NCBI GenBank assembly: GCA_036768485.1
Contig: JAVLUZ010000322.1
Coordinates: 344,937 to 408,936, forward strand
DNA length: 64,000 nt
Direction: 5' to 3'
Origin: Mermis nigrescens
Taxonomy: Eukaryota > Nematoda > Enoplea > Mermithida > Mermithidae
Part shown: piece after piece, positions 22,919 to 34,689 of the stretch
How the letters are laid out: each line of letters starts with the position of its first letter
How positions within the stretch are numbered: the stretch's first letter is position 1
The notes under the pieces: model-generated
Told to the model about the DNA's origin: nothing
The model's input: only the letters and a program-made list of their open reading frames with translations
The model's database searches: none
Translations under genes and position numbers: made by a program

Positions 22919-23005
22919 ATGAAGTATTTTGCGGCGCTTTCTTTAGCATTTTTCTCGATACCTGCCGCTATCTCATTCGTCTGCACCAAGGATCGTATGT
23001 ACTAC
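22919..23005 (+). CDS. Signal-peptide exon, duplicated gene copy 1, cut by gap
   Basis: ATG opens MKYFAALSLAFFSIPAA followed by ISFVCTKDRMYY, a textbook signal peptide with a cleavage site after PAA. It runs into a 100-base run of N (23006-23105). The frame after the gap reads LDEGMMADQTLG and stops at 23171; whether it belongs to the same exon cannot be told. The secreted protein is not identified. Confidence 0.5.
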
Positions 23006-23105
23006 NNNNNNNNNNNNNNNNNNNNNNNNNNNNNNNNNNNNNNNNNNNNNNNNNNNNNNNNNNNNNNNNNNNNNNNNNNNNNNNNNNNNNNNNNNNNNNN
23101 NNNNN
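23006..23105. other. Assembly gap (100 N)
   Basis: Exactly 100 unknown bases, the conventional size for a gap of unknown length. It falls in the coding start of duplicated copy 1, so collapse of the tandem duplication is a likely cause. Confidence 0.99.
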
Positions 23106-24095
23106 TCCTCGACGAAGGGATGATGGCCGACCAAACCCTCGGTATATCGGAAACCACTGGGTTGGTTTTCTAAGATTTTATTCGACGAAGAACACACGGC
23201 CTATAGCCGGGAAAACAAATACGCAAAAAGAAAAATGACAATATACAGTCGAGAATAACCGGCCAACGAAAAACCAAACAAGCCAAAAAAACTAACACGA
23301 CCTTCAGTCCACTGGCCTCAAGGACCATTACAGTAAATTAAAACAACAATCAATTTAACATAATACTGAAATGACTTTTATCTCAGATCGATTACACAAG
23401 CGGTATGCATGAAACAATTACTATTATCATACACTTAGCTCTACGATACCGGACAAGTATCTAAATGTTTTTTATTATTGAAAATTTGGGAAAATAATGG
23501 GAAGACCGAAGGCATAGCCCACAGTACACTATCATAGATAGCTACTAGTATTGGCTATGTTATGGCTATTACGAACTGCTAAGGCAGGTTCGCCTAAACG
23601 TGTAACTCTCGCAGTTACACATATTGGGGAGGAAAAAATTAAATTGAAATTGCAGGACGAACTATTCAGAAACACCAAAAAAAGTGTGAAATTTAGAGCA
23701 CAAAAATATCTATGTACATATATTGCTATTTTACAAAATATGAAACAAAACCTGAGTGACCATGCAAAGTTTGATCACTTTTTAGAGCCTAGCATACTGC
23801 AAACATAAGCTAGCATAACTTTTTTGACAAAATAGAGTCATTTTAAAATAATCTACCTAGAACACTTTATTTAATCAAATCCATCAAGTATGTAGTTCTT
23901 GTGTTAATCACAAAAGTAGCCAGTTCACTAGACAGCATTATTAAATGGTGAAGACACTTGCTCTGGCCTGCAGTTATACTGTAGCTGCACGATATCATAT
24001 AATTTGTATTACTTTTCAGGAAAGCCCAATGAATGACAATTATTTAATGTTCTTAATTTTTTCATAAGTATCCATGGATCGAAAGTAGTTATAAG

Positions 24096-24342
24096 TATAC
24101 GTGGGCAGCAAGGAAATTTTGGGGGGGCAAGATTTTTTTGAAGGTCAAGAAATGGTCTTAAAAATGGTGGTATGGCGATAAAAACACCATTTTTCGACGT
24201 TTCTCATTGGCATCAAAAGATTGCGAAAAAACGAAAAAATTTTCAAAAAGTGAATTCTGACGGGGTATTTTGATTTCTGGGGGAGGGGTATTTTGGTTTC
24301 TGAGGAGGGTGCATACCCCCAAACCCCCCACGCCCAGGTGTG
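24096..24342 (+). mobile_element. Family A MITE in duplication copy 2
   Basis: TATACGTGGGCAGC to CCCAGGTGTG with exact duplication GTTATAAG; counterpart at 20752. Confidence 0.88.
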
Positions 24343-25090
24343 GTTATAAGCCTAAATGTACCAAATTTTTCAGCTTGCGTGAAAACGACGTGAGCTCCTC
24401 AGTGTAAATTCATGGATGTTGTGTGTCTATAGACTCAACACAGAAACGGATGAATTTGCCTTCGGGACTTACTTAGGTACCTATACTGCTCTCAGCGCTG
24501 GTCAGGTTCGAAAGATCGCCAGGCGACTCTAAACCCGTTGACCCTTGTAGACCTACGGCTTCAACTCCCTCGGTCCTAATGTTGCTGACCGCTTCTTGTC
24601 GAGAGTTTCAGCAGCTACGCCCTAAGTCCTAAGACTCGTACCTACCTAAATCCAGGAATACTCGCAAGGTCAGTTGACCTATCTCAACCCTCTCAAGTTG
24701 ATAATTTAACTTCTTTTCAAACCAATATCGCTTTCGGAAATGTTTTGTTTCCTAATAAGTGTAGCACTCTAAACTTCAAATACAACAACAGCGAGCTCTC
24801 ATCTGGTCAATCATCATAAAGTATTAAATATGTTTTTAGCTAATTTTGGGTTGATGAAAGATAAAAGGATTTCTAGGAAAGATAAGACCATAATTTAATT
24901 ACCCTTTATCCATCGAGTGACGTTACTCAAGAATAAAATAAAATTTAATTTAATCGTCGTGGATATAGCTGGGCCAACTCACCCTCAATATAATTAATCC
25001 CTGGGTGGATTTTCGAGTTTTTAATCGACGAAATAAATAACCACGGCTGTAAGCCGGGACATAATACTAATACCACAAAAGGGAGATACA

Positions 25091-25352
25091 CACACCTGGG
25101 CGTGGGGGGTTTGGGGGGTATGCACCCCCCAGAAACCAAAATACCCCCCAGAAATCAAAATACCCCCCCAGAATTCAATTTTTGAAAATTTTTTTCGTTT
25201 TTTTCGCAATTTTTTGATGCCAATGGATAGTGCTTGATGAGAAACGTCGAAAAATGGTGTTTTTATCGCCATACCACCATTTTTAAGGCCATTTTTCGAC
25301 CTTCAAAAAAATCTTGCACCCCCCCCCAGAATTTTCTTGCTGCCCACGTATG
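25091..25352 (-). mobile_element. Family A MITE, filled site absent from copy 1
   Basis: CACACCTGGGCG to GCCCACGTATG, duplication GAGATACA on both sides. Copy 1 has the empty site TAGATACA at 21721-21728, so the element ends and target duplication are shown directly. Confidence 0.95.
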
Positions 25353-25965
25353 GAGATACACCAACGCAAACGAGACCGAACTCCGACTAATACTACGACT
25401 CGAATAATCATAGGACTGATAATAATTCTCCGACTCACTGACATGAACATTAATTCGTTTCACATACCAAATTTACATGTATCACTTGGCGTCAGTTGAC
25501 GCGCACATAAAATAAAATGAACGATATTATTGGTTATGCAAATATTAATATGGAACAAGAACGTGAAATAATACAACACACGCGTTTTACTAGGATGATT
25601 ATGGTAAAGCAACAAAATCAAATGGTCGAGAACTTTTACAGAAGTAAATTACTGATGTTAGCATATACGTAACTCTGGTTTACCGGACAAGTACCTAATA
25701 GAATTTTAAGTTGAAAAGTAAGGGTTAATTGAGAACTGAAGGCATAACCTCGAGCTAACCATCCTAGGGATGACTACTCGACTAGTTATGTAAATCCGGT
25801 ACAGTAAAACGATGTCGTCTGCTGGCTTTGGGGAACTAATGGCGAAGTGTTCGTATAAAGTTTATGGCGTGTAACTGTCGTAGTTACATCAGCTAAATTG
25901 ACCCAGAGTGCCAAAACACAAAGAACCGAATAGCATGCAATAGACGATAGCCAACTGGATGAAAG

Positions 25966-26229
25966 CATAGGTGGGCGGCACCAAAATTCTGGTGGGGGAG
26001 GTGCAAGATTTTTCAAAGGTGAAAAATGGCCTTAAAATGGTGGTTTGGCGAAAAACACAATTTTTCAACGTTTCTCATCGAGCACTATCCATTGGCATCA
26101 AAAAATTGGGGAAAAACAAGCAAATTTTCAAAAATTGAATTTTGGGGGTGTTTTGGATTCTGGGGGAGGGGTATTTTGGTTTCTTGGGGTTGCATACCTT
26201 CCCCCCCGAACCCCCCACGCCCAGGTATA
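25966..26229 (+). mobile_element. Family A MITE in duplication copy 2
   Basis: CATAGGTGGGCGGCACC to CGCCCAGGTAT; counterpart at 22334. Confidence 0.8.
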
Positions 26230-26555
26230 TATTAATGTATGCTAAGTAAAGTACATACTTATGTTATCACAATTACGAACCTTTTTTGATACGACGGATT
26301 GGAGACGAGAACCTAACGCAGAATAATTCGACAAAAACTGACTTTAAACAAATAGGTTTATAAAAAATGATGAATTCTTATCTTAAAATAAATTGGACAA
26401 ATTGACGACTGATAAGTTCTCAGTAAATGACAAACGCATGATAAGCTGCGTCCTGTCGGTAAAATATGATGATGATAATTAATTGCTTGAGAAGCAATTT
26501 AGACGTGCAAGGGCATCTAGTTGAATGCCGGTTAAGTTTTAAATTAAACATAAAA

Positions 26556-26666
26556 ATGAAGTATTTTGCGGCGCTTTCTTTGGCATTTTTCTCGATACCT
26601 GCCGCGGTCTCATTCGTCTGCACCAAGGATCGTATGGACTACTGCAGCATATCTATATCCATTTGA
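26556..26666 (+). CDS. Signal-peptide exon, duplicated gene copy 2
   Basis: This is the same start as copy 1 with one Ile-to-Val change (PAAVSFVCTKDRMDYC), but it reaches a TGA after 36 codons with no convincing donor. It could be a short peptide precursor, an exon with a missed donor, or a copy broken by the duplication end, since similarity between the copies cannot be followed past this point. Confidence 0.4.
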   Translation: MKYFAALSLAFFSIPAAVSFVCTKDRMDYCSISISI

Positions 26667-27281
26667 TTTTTTGATAGGGGCTGATCCTTGCGCGTTAAAA
26701 ATTGAAATTGAATTCAAATTTCAATTGAAAATCAAATTATTAAAATTTATTTGGCATTCTTCATCGTGTCTCTTTGAATTTGAGAGCTGTTGAAGCCTAG
26801 CGGCCTGATAGATTGCTCGTTAATCCGAAGGTTAGCTAGAAAGCTTGGTCGTTATCTTTGTAAAAGTTTTAGATAAGGTTCTTGATACAAAATCTATACA
26901 AAAGCACCTACTGGAGATTTTATTTTTTTACTTACTTTTCTCAATATTTACTGCAGTAATGGCATCGTGGGTAGATTGTGGTCGACATAACAATGCCTAC
27001 AAAGAATAACATATGTAAATCCTAATTTTAGTTTTCATACGAAATTTTTTGACAGTCAGGTGAATTCCCAGGCTTATGCTTTACGGGAATTTCGGGGGGT
27101 TGATACGGAAAATTTTTGAGCTGATTTTTCATATTTAAAAACACGGTGTAACCAAATATGGGAAGCGACGCATATCTGGAGGCTTGATGGGACAAAATCG
27201 CACACCATTAGGCACAAAAATTTTATCTAAAACGATTCTTCGGAATCTCTCAGATTCTCGGGGTTTCCAGAGACTTCCAAC

Positions 27282-27531
27282 CACACGTGGGCGTGAGGGG
27301 ATTGGAGGTATGCACCCCCAGAAGGCCGAATAACCCCAGAAATCAAATTTTGTGAAATGAAATTTTTTCTTCGCTTTTTCGCAATTTTTTGATGCCGATG
27401 TATATATTTTTATACTCGATGAGAAACGTTGAAAAATGATATTTTTTAGCCATACCAGCATTTCGAAGACCATTTTTTACCAATGAAAAACCTTGCACCT
27501 TCCCCTAGAACTTTGTTGCTGCCCACCTATG
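27282..27531 (-). mobile_element. Family A MITE
   Basis: CACACGTGGGCG to GCCCACCTATG, exact duplication CTTCCAAC. Confidence 0.88.
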
Positions 27532-27879
27532 CTTCCAACGCCTGCCCATGTGTGGGTGCAATGCAACTCGTTAAAAACACTATTGCTCAACGTTCCAGAT
27601 AATGCTATCTATTTCTAAGGAAGGTCAGAAAATCGATAATCGTCCAAACCTATAAATGCTGGTAACAAATGTTTATATTAAAAAATGTGGCGCGAGCGTC
27701 AAGAATTCAAATGGATTTTTTTGTGAAGGTGCTATTTGTTCTATTTTCTTCTATAAAAATTTAGTACGAAACGTTTATTGCCTATAAGATAGAAACCTTT
27801 ATTTTTGAATCAAAAATTTTGGTTTCAGGTTGCCAGAAAAGATATGTAAATTTATTCATAATCTCGTTTGCTAAGCCCA

Positions 27880-28275
27880 TGCTGATTCTTGGGGAAGGGT
27901 CACTCTAAAAATTTTTAAAAAGTGCCTTTGTTGGGCTAAAAATGATAGGCATACGGTAAAATACTGTTTTTTGACGTTTCGGACAGTGCTCGTTGTTTCT
28001 AGAACATAAAAACATAAGAAAATTTCGAAAAATTTCAAAAAACATCGAGTAAATTTGACAAAATATAGTCGAAATATGTGTATATGGCGCTAAGCGCCGA
28101 AAATTTGAAACTTTAGAGCCTAAAATGAGCTCAGAAACGCTTGAAAAAAGGCACACTTGTTACAATTTTTTAATGAAAAATCGCCAATTCCGTGGGGTTC
28201 TAGCCATTTTACGAGGGTCAGTTGCCAAGGGTTACCCCCTCAAACGCGTCCCTACCCAAGGACACGTGTGCCATC
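27880..28275 (+). mobile_element. Family C MITE, decayed
   Basis: Core GGCGCTAAGCGCCGAAAATT and GTTTCGGACAGTGCTCG match other C copies; ends unclear. Confidence 0.55.
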
Positions 28276-28874
28276 GATCTGCATTTGACAGTTTAAACCA
28301 TGAATCAGTAACCAAAAATTCGTGAAGCGTTGTTAGATAGTGCTAGTTTTTAAGTCTGCAGATTTGAGAGCTTGGGAGTATGTATGTGCTCCTACCGAAT
28401 TGCATACAAAATGCCTCCCCATTTACATATAGTTCTAAATCTAACTAGAATGTTAAAATTTTTTCCATTAAACTTATTGAGCACCTTTTACACACATTAC
28501 GATGAATACAGTGCCTAATTTGACATAAGCACGCGGAAAACTTTAAATGAGTAAGCAAGAAACATTGATTGAAGACAAAGGGCAGGTGAATACCATGGAT
28601 TTTAATGATGAATTGTTTATTCCGACTGTTTGGTGTATTAATATTGCTTTATAAAACTAAAATTATCAACTTAAAGTCGTTTAAACTATTGCGGAATTCG
28701 CATATTGATTGGAGGATAATTTTTTCCATCTTTTTCGAGTATATTAAATCTGAAAAAATTTGTTATTTAGAAAAAATTTAAAAAAAATTCAAGATAATGA
28801 CACAATGCACGATTTTTCGATCTAACAGCACTGAAAGAGGCACTTTAGTCAGTCATTAATCATGGTATTTCAAG

Positions 28875-29083
28875 ACCGGCTCACCTTTTGGTGTCGTTTG
28901 TGTGCGTAGTTCTTAGCTGGCTGCCAGCTTCTTCCTACTTTACCCTCAAAAAGAAAAAATCAGATGTGATCAATGATGCTGCAGCATTACCAAACGCGAA
29001 GGAATGTGTCAGAGTGCGCGGTAATTTCAAATGCGGCGGCACGAAGGAGAATGTCACTATTGCTTTAGTCGATGATGACGGCA
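28875..29083 (+). CDS. TTL gene exon: signal peptide core and first beta strands
   Basis: The likely acceptor is TATTTCAAG before 28875; the donor is a consensus GTGAGT at 29084, leaving phase 1. A lysine run and DVINDAAALPNAKE separate the signal peptide from the beta-sandwich start CVRVRGNFKCGG. Confidence 0.75.
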
Positions 29084-32000
29084 GTGAGTTTAGTTACATA
29101 GACGAGTTTTAGTTGGTGGAAGGGGTCCTAGCAGAGACAGAGATCAATTGAACTAGAGGCTCATCTACGCATGTGCCTTCTGGACGCACTTTCTAGCTAT
29201 AACCACACGTGGGCGTGGCGGTAATACCCCCAGAAGTTGAATAACCCCCGAATTATTGTAAACCGCAGAATTCTATTTTTAGTAACATTTTTGGTAATTT
29301 TGCCCACCTGACCTCCCCCGGCCCAGAATTTTCTTGCTGCCCACGTTTGGCGATAAAAAACTACTCAGGTGCATTTAAAGAGTAGGTATTACGGAGCTTA
29401 GTGAAGAGATTAAGACAAAATATTTAAGCGGGCATGTATTTTAGCTCTTATGTTCATCATTATAGTTTTTAGGAGACATGACTTAGGAAGAAGGTTTTCG
29501 GGGAAAAAGACCCCAGAATAAAAATTAATAAAGAATAATTATTCGAAAGTCTCTAAATTGACCAGTACCTCTGTATAACGTAATTGATAAACAATAAATA
29601 ATTGATCCACAAAATGAGAATACAGTGATTGACTGGCACACAAGAGTATATATTCGATAATAAATCTTGCTTCTTTTTCATTCCTCAACTATAAATTAGC
29701 GACCTTACGGCAAAAATGAGTAGTCTTGAAGAGCCATGCATAGTTTGCATAGGTGGGCAGCACCGGAATTCTCAGGAGGGGGATGAAAAAATTTTTACAG
29801 GTAAAAAAATGGTCTTAAATGTAGTCATATGGCAAAAAACACCATTTTTTGACGTTTCTCATCAAGCACAATCCAATGGCATCAAAAAATCGCTAAAAAA
29901 GCAACAACAAAAATTTCAAAGATTGAATTCTGGGGAGTATTTAGATTTCTGGGGGGGGCATTCCAACTTCTGGTGGGGGTTCATACCCACAAATCCCCCC
30001 ACACCCACGTGTGATAGTATGGGAATTCTAGGAGGGAGTAAAATTTCGAAGTGCTTCTTTCGGGCCCAAAAATGGTGGGTACACATCGAAAACACCGGTT
30101 TTCGGCGTTTCTGACGATGCTCTATCTCATGAAAACAATATAAAATTTCGAAGAATCAAAAAATGTCGAGCAACTTGAAAAAAATATACTCAAATTATGA
30201 CTATGTGGCGCGAAGCAGCCAAAATTTGACAATTTTGAACAAATAGCCAAAACGGTTAAAGAAGCACCTCTCCTACGGATTTCAAAATTTTTGGAAACTT
30301 TTGAAAAATCTTGAATTCTGAGGGGGTGTAAAAAAATTTCTGCGGCAGGTGAAAAATTCTCTAGCGGATAAACGGACCCCCTAAACCCCTAGGATCATGC
30401 ATGGTCATGAACAAACACAAACTTTGTGGTCTAGACAATACCTCTTCTTGAGGGGATCGCGCGTCGCGGAATATGTCTCTCCCCCAGATTGGCAACCGAC
30501 TATTACATTGACGGGAAAGGAATCTGGATCATAGTGGCACAGCATGGACAATCTGGAGGGGGGGGTAATAAAAGAGCTTTTTTTGGCCAAAATGATCTCA
30601 AAAACTGGTATAAGCACTGAAATAGCGTTAAAAGTGCGTTATTGTGCAGTTTCTAGTTAAACTGAAGCATTTTTGAAGAAAATTTTCAATTTTCAACCGT
30701 TTTTGGCCTTCATTTTGCCTCATTTTTCTCACAAAGTTTCTCGTTTTTCTATCCTAGAGGTCTAGACCATACCTGGGCGTGGGGGTTGGAGATGTGCCCC
30801 AGAAATTAAAATACCCCGAAAAACCAATACCCCAGAAAAAACTTTTGAAATTTTTTTGGTTTTTTCCCAATTTTTGATGATAATAGATAGTGCTCGATGA
30901 GAAACGTTGAAAAATTGTGTTTTTCACCATAACATCATTTTTAGGCCATTTTTCGACGATTGAAAAAATTTTGCACTCCCTAGAACTTCGGTGCCGCCCA
31001 CCTACAGTCTCGCTCGACCCTCAAACCCCTCCGACCCACGTGCACGTCTTTTCTGGACCTCCTTCAAATCGATAGATTAAACAGAATTGAATTTTTGGTA
31101 ATCTTCTTGGCAATGTTGCATTATAAGATACATGCAGGTGGGGTAGGAGGGATTTCGTAGAGTAGGTAAGTAGGTACGTATAAGAGGTAAGGTAAGTAAA
31201 GCAGTTTGAGCCACAAAATAGTGTTTTCGAGCAATTTTGGCGTGCAAACAGACAAAAGACGATTCATTGTGGTGAAAATTTCGGGCTTTGCGCCCCCTGA
31301 ACCTTAAATATAGGTTGGCCAATCTGACCATGTGCATCTATGATTTCCCCCAGAATTTGGCTGCTATCCATTTATGCTATTGACCCCCATGAAATGATGA
31401 ATTCTTTAGAAATTGTAGAAAATTTTACCGTTTTAAGCGTTTTGGTTGTTGATTTTTTTGGCTCAAAGTGTCAAATTTTCTGCGTTTCGCGGCATACATA
31501 TACTAATTTTTAGACGATAGTATCTTTTTAAGTTATAACAAGAAACCATCGTCAGAAATTTTAAAAATAATCTTTTTGAAACGCACCGTCGTTTTAAAGC
31601 CCAAAAAAGGTATTTGTTTCACATAACCTTGCGGTTTTCGTACAAAAATTAATCTCTAATGACATAATTAAAAATTAATTCAACCCAATTACATGAAATT
31701 TTAGGTTTACAACAATTGGCAATAATTTAGTAGAAGGCGCAAGTTTACGCTTGAAACAGACTAAAAAAGGCAGGAAAAATAAAAACACTGAACGATATAA
31801 TGAAACATAGATTTCCAAGAGCCTTTCTAGTCCCGATTAAGACCCCTTAGAAACCAAAATACTCCACCCCCAGAATTCAATTTTTGAATTTTTTTTTTGT
31901 TTTTCGCAATTTTTGGATGGCAATGGATAGTGCTCGATGAGAAATGTTGAAAAACGGTGTTTTTTAGCCATACAACCATGTTTAAGGCCAATTTTTGACT

Positions 32001-33211
32001 TTTGAAAAATCTTGCACTCCCCTCCCGCATAATTTTGGTGCCGCCCACCTGTGGTAATCAATACCTTCTAAAATTTTGCTCAGTTAAACTTCATATGCTT
32101 ATCAATATGTACAATCATGATTGTCAGTTTGAACAGCTTTTGTAGCCGATTCATATTGACTCAAAAATTACGTCCCATGCACAAGTTTCGTAAAATAAAC
32201 TATAGTATAAATACTATAATAACATACAAAGCGTTCTTTCTACAGTTTCTAATCTGTTTCAAGCATTTTGCAAAAATTTTATTTTCATTAATTCTTTGCC
32301 ATATCTTCGCCTCATTCTCTCCAAGGAATTTCAATTTTTCTATTCTCAGGAGTACCCTTCACGTTGTCTAAGCCCGACTCTTCCTAAAAAAAGCGTATGA
32401 AACGATTTTAAGTCAAATTGGGTTATGAAAAATAAAAAAACCACTGTCAAGATTATTTGTAATGGTTTTGAGAGAGTCAAACTACTGACTCCTACTGGAT
32501 CTTCTCAAATCGTCATGAAGCAGTCCAATATTTTGTATTTTGTTTATGTAAAAAGGGCGAAAATAGAATTTTCAAGGCTTCAGGTGGGGCGAATCGCAAA
32601 CAGTGTAAAATATTAAGTTTGAGGATGTATTGAATTCTGAGGGTTCCCCCAACCCCCACCGGACGTGAGCGGCGCCAAAGTTCTGGAGGGAGGGGTGCAA
32701 GATTTTTTAAAGGTCAAAAAGTGGCCTCAAAAATGGCGGTATGACGAAAAAACACCATTTTTCAACGTTTCTCATCGAACACTATCCATTGCCATCAAAA
32801 AATTGCGGAAAAACCAAAAAAATTTTTTTAAAAATTGAATTCTGGGGGTATTTTGGTTTCTGGGGGTGCATACCCCCACGTCCACAGTATGGCCCTCACG
32901 CCCATGTATGCTAGAAATACCTGGTATTTGCACTCATTTCAGGAGGATCCTTCAGCCTGATGGAAAAAAAGCAGTTTTCACCCAATGGCAACGTCCAATT
33001 CGAATTGTTCGGCTGCGAACATGATCCCGTTGGGTACCAACCAATTGATCCTGGAGTCCATATAGAGCACAGGTGCAAAGGAAGCCAAAAGAAAAAAGTT
33101 ATTTTTGTCGTCCCTCAAATTTACGTGTTCAAACACGGTTCACAAGAAAAGACGTGCATAATAGCAGATTTGGATTTGACGCAACCGTTGGTCAATGAGG
33201 AGAATGCCTAA
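28875..33211 (+). CDS. Transthyretin-like (TTL) secreted protein, first exon missing
   Basis: TTL proteins are small secreted nematode proteins with a transthyretin-type beta sandwich; one characterised member (TTR-52) bridges dying cells and phagocytes, but the role here is unknown. Two exons join in phase 1. The first carries a hydrophobic signal-peptide core (LLVSFVCVVLSWLPASS), then CVRVRGNFKCGG and NVTIALVDDDG. The second continues GSFSLMEKKQ, FELFGCEHD, GVHIEHRC, FVVPQIYVFKHG and IADLDL, the order seen in the family. The stop is at 33209-33211, with AATAAA 52 bases on. No in-frame ATG lies between the upstream stop (28846) and the coding part, so a short start exon must lie upstream. 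The 3.9-kb intron holds families A, C and D. Confidence 0.82.
29204..29349 (-). mobile_element. Family A MITE, short
   Basis: CACACGTGGGCG to GCCCACGTTTG; flanks GCTATAAC / GCGATAAA. In the TTL intron, 120 bases past the exon. Confidence 0.7.
29734..30408 (+). mobile_element. Family C MITE split by a family A copy
   Basis: Left end CCATGCATAG, then the family A insertion, then GTATGGGAATTCTAGG and the usual body to CATGCATGG. Core GGCGCGAAGCAGCC is mutated. Confidence 0.65.
29748..30013 (+). mobile_element. Family A MITE nested in a family C element
   Basis: CATAGGTGGGCAGCACC to ACCCACGTGTG, flanks ATAGTTTG / ATAGTATG. Removing it rejoins the left end of a family C element (CCATGCATAGTATGGGAATT). 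Confidence 0.8.
30530..30767. repeat. Family D repeat
   Basis: GCACAGCATGGACAATCTGG, GGTATAAGCACTGAAATAGCG, GGCCTTCATTTTGCCTC and GGTCTAGAC. Shared with 34420 and 43850. Confidence 0.6.
30768..31006 (-). mobile_element. Family A MITE
   Basis: CATACCTGGGCG to GCCCACCTACA; flanks GTCTAGAC / GTCTCGCT. Directly abuts a family D element. Confidence 0.75.
31830..32051 (-). mobile_element. Family A MITE, one end lost
   Basis: Family body and right end GCCGCCCACCTGTG; the G-run end is missing. Confidence 0.65.
32660..32910 (+). mobile_element. Family A MITE before the last TTL exon
   Basis: GGACGTGAGCGGCGCC to CGCCCATGTATG. It ends 32 bases before the TTL exon at 32943, close to its splice acceptor. 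Confidence 0.75.
32943..33211 (+). CDS. TTL gene last exon
   Basis: Acceptor CATTTCAG is followed by two bases that complete a codon with the previous exon, then an open frame to TAA at 33209. IEHRC and VVPQIYVFKHG correspond to the family's histidine-cysteine and IPD-Y strands. A family A element ends 33 bases upstream of the exon. Confidence 0.85.
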
Positions 33212-33262
33212 CTGAAACGCAAAACTCTTTAAGAATTGATATATGATATCGTTTCACTGTAC

Positions 33263-33268
33263 AATAAA
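33263..33268 (+). terminator. Poly(A) signal of the TTL gene
   Basis: AATAAA lies 52 bases after the TTL stop codon, the usual distance for a nematode 3' end. Confidence 0.65.
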
Positions 33269-33997
33269 CAGGTTATAGGTAAACATAAGCGTTTAGCTGG
33301 CTTTTTGGAACGTAAGGATGAAAATTTTGGGGTCTATTTAAATTTACTTAAATTTCTATTTAAATCTAAAAAATTTCAAGACAACTAAGGGCAAAAATAA
33401 TTGTTTTCCAGCGATTAGTATAGGTAAACATATACCGGAGGAGACAACATTTGCAGAGAAATTAAAAAAGTTTTCCTCTACCTAAATCACACAAAAAAAT
33501 ATGCCGCTTAAAATAGCCAGACGAGTGACCTTACAAAAAAAAACAATAAATCCTGCGCGAAGCAGCTCAAAATTTTGGCTTATCAGCTCATAAGCGTACT
33601 TACTGAAATCTAATCCGTGTCTTTCAAATGGGCTTCAAAAATTTACAATTTTTCTCTCAACAAACTCGTGCAAAAATATTTGTAAATTTTGGAAGAGGTA
33701 GACTGGTCCCCCATAGCTACGGATCTAACAACAATAAAATGATTAATTTACGATTCGCCGCACTTATTACATAAGATTACAAAGCACTTTGTGATTGAGC
33801 GATTTTTAGTATGTTCTTAGGTTGATAAAAACTCAAAAAACTTTTTAACTAATGCTCTTGCAGAATGATAATAAGTCTGAAAGTCAAGGTCGCTTTTCGC
33901 TGAGGACCGAATTCAAAAGCCATTATGAGAGTTAAGCTCTATTAAATGCTGTGAATGATACTAATCGGGCTCAGACCCGGTTGTGCCATGAACTTTG
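33269..33997. other. Region downstream of the TTL gene
   Basis: Unique AT-rich sequence without a convincing frame. Confidence 0.5.
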
Positions 33998-34425
33998 CAT
34001 ATTCACGACCGGAGCAGCAGCCAAATTCTGGGGGAGGGGTACAATCGGGGAAAATCATTAGCAGAAATAGCATCGAAAATTCAATCCTGGATCTGACGGG
34101 TTTGGGGGGTCTCTCAAATTCTTGGCAATTATAGACCCCCTTGCCAAATTGTGATGGTATAGGTCCTACAAGTGTTCAATCGAACGTCACAAACACTACC
34201 GGTTCCAGTCCAATTTGTACTTTGCATATGTCTTTTTTGGAGAAGTGATCGATGCCTACGTATATATTTATGTACGAATGCGCCCCCTCCCCTACAAAAT
34301 TGGCATGACTCGAGCTAAGGTGGGCAGCCGCCAAATTCTGAAGAATTAGTTGGGGGCAAAATTGCCTAAAAGCACCGAAAATTTAATGCTGATTCGCCGG
34401 ATTCTCGGGAGGGAGGGGCAGACCA
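33998..34425. repeat. Two family E repeats
   Basis: Around 34010-34165 and 34318-34425: GGGCAGC-CGCCAAATTCTG then GGCAAAATTGCC-AAAAGCACCGAAAAT. Same end style as family A but with a different short body. Confidence 0.5.
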
Positions 34426-34680
34426 TAGATGCGCAGCATGGTCAATCTGGGGGGGTTCAGTCGGCCTGGGGAAGGTTACATAATTGAGCTTTTTGGGTCG
34501 AAATAACGGGTATAAGCGCTAAACTAGTGTTAAAACTACCTTACTACACAATTTCTGGTCAATTTGAAACACTTTTGAATTAAATTTTAGATTTCATCTA
34601 TTTTGGCCTTCATTTTGCCCTATTTTCCACAAAATGTTTCCCATTTTTCCATTTTGAGGGTTTATGAGTACCCCAGCGAA
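34420..34680. repeat. Family D repeat
   Basis: ATGCGCAGCATGGTCAATC through GGTATAAGCGCTAAAC and GGCCTTCATTTTGCC. Confidence 0.6.
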
Positions 34681-34689
34681 CGACCGGAC

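Larger units (their letters stand above)
20395..23005 (+). repeat. Tandem segmental duplication, copy 1
   Basis: It runs from the block starting GGACGAACTATTCAG to the signal-peptide exon. It shares nearly all its sequence with 23650-26640, including the same family A insertions (20752 and 22334), which therefore predate the duplication. It lacks the insertion found at 25091 in copy 2 and has a deletion near 20455. Confidence 0.9.
23650..26640 (+). repeat. Tandem segmental duplication, copy 2
   Basis: This matches copy 1 from GGACGAACTATTCAG through the signal-peptide exon with scattered substitutions and small indels. It holds one extra family A element at 25091-25352. The duplicated block carries a likely promoter region and first exon of a secreted protein. 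Confidence 0.9.

Noticed and set aside
23106..23173. LDEGMMADQTLGISETTGLVF as part of a TTL domain
   Set aside because: LDEG resembles a TTL motif, but the following residues do not, and an assembly gap precedes it. Left unassigned.
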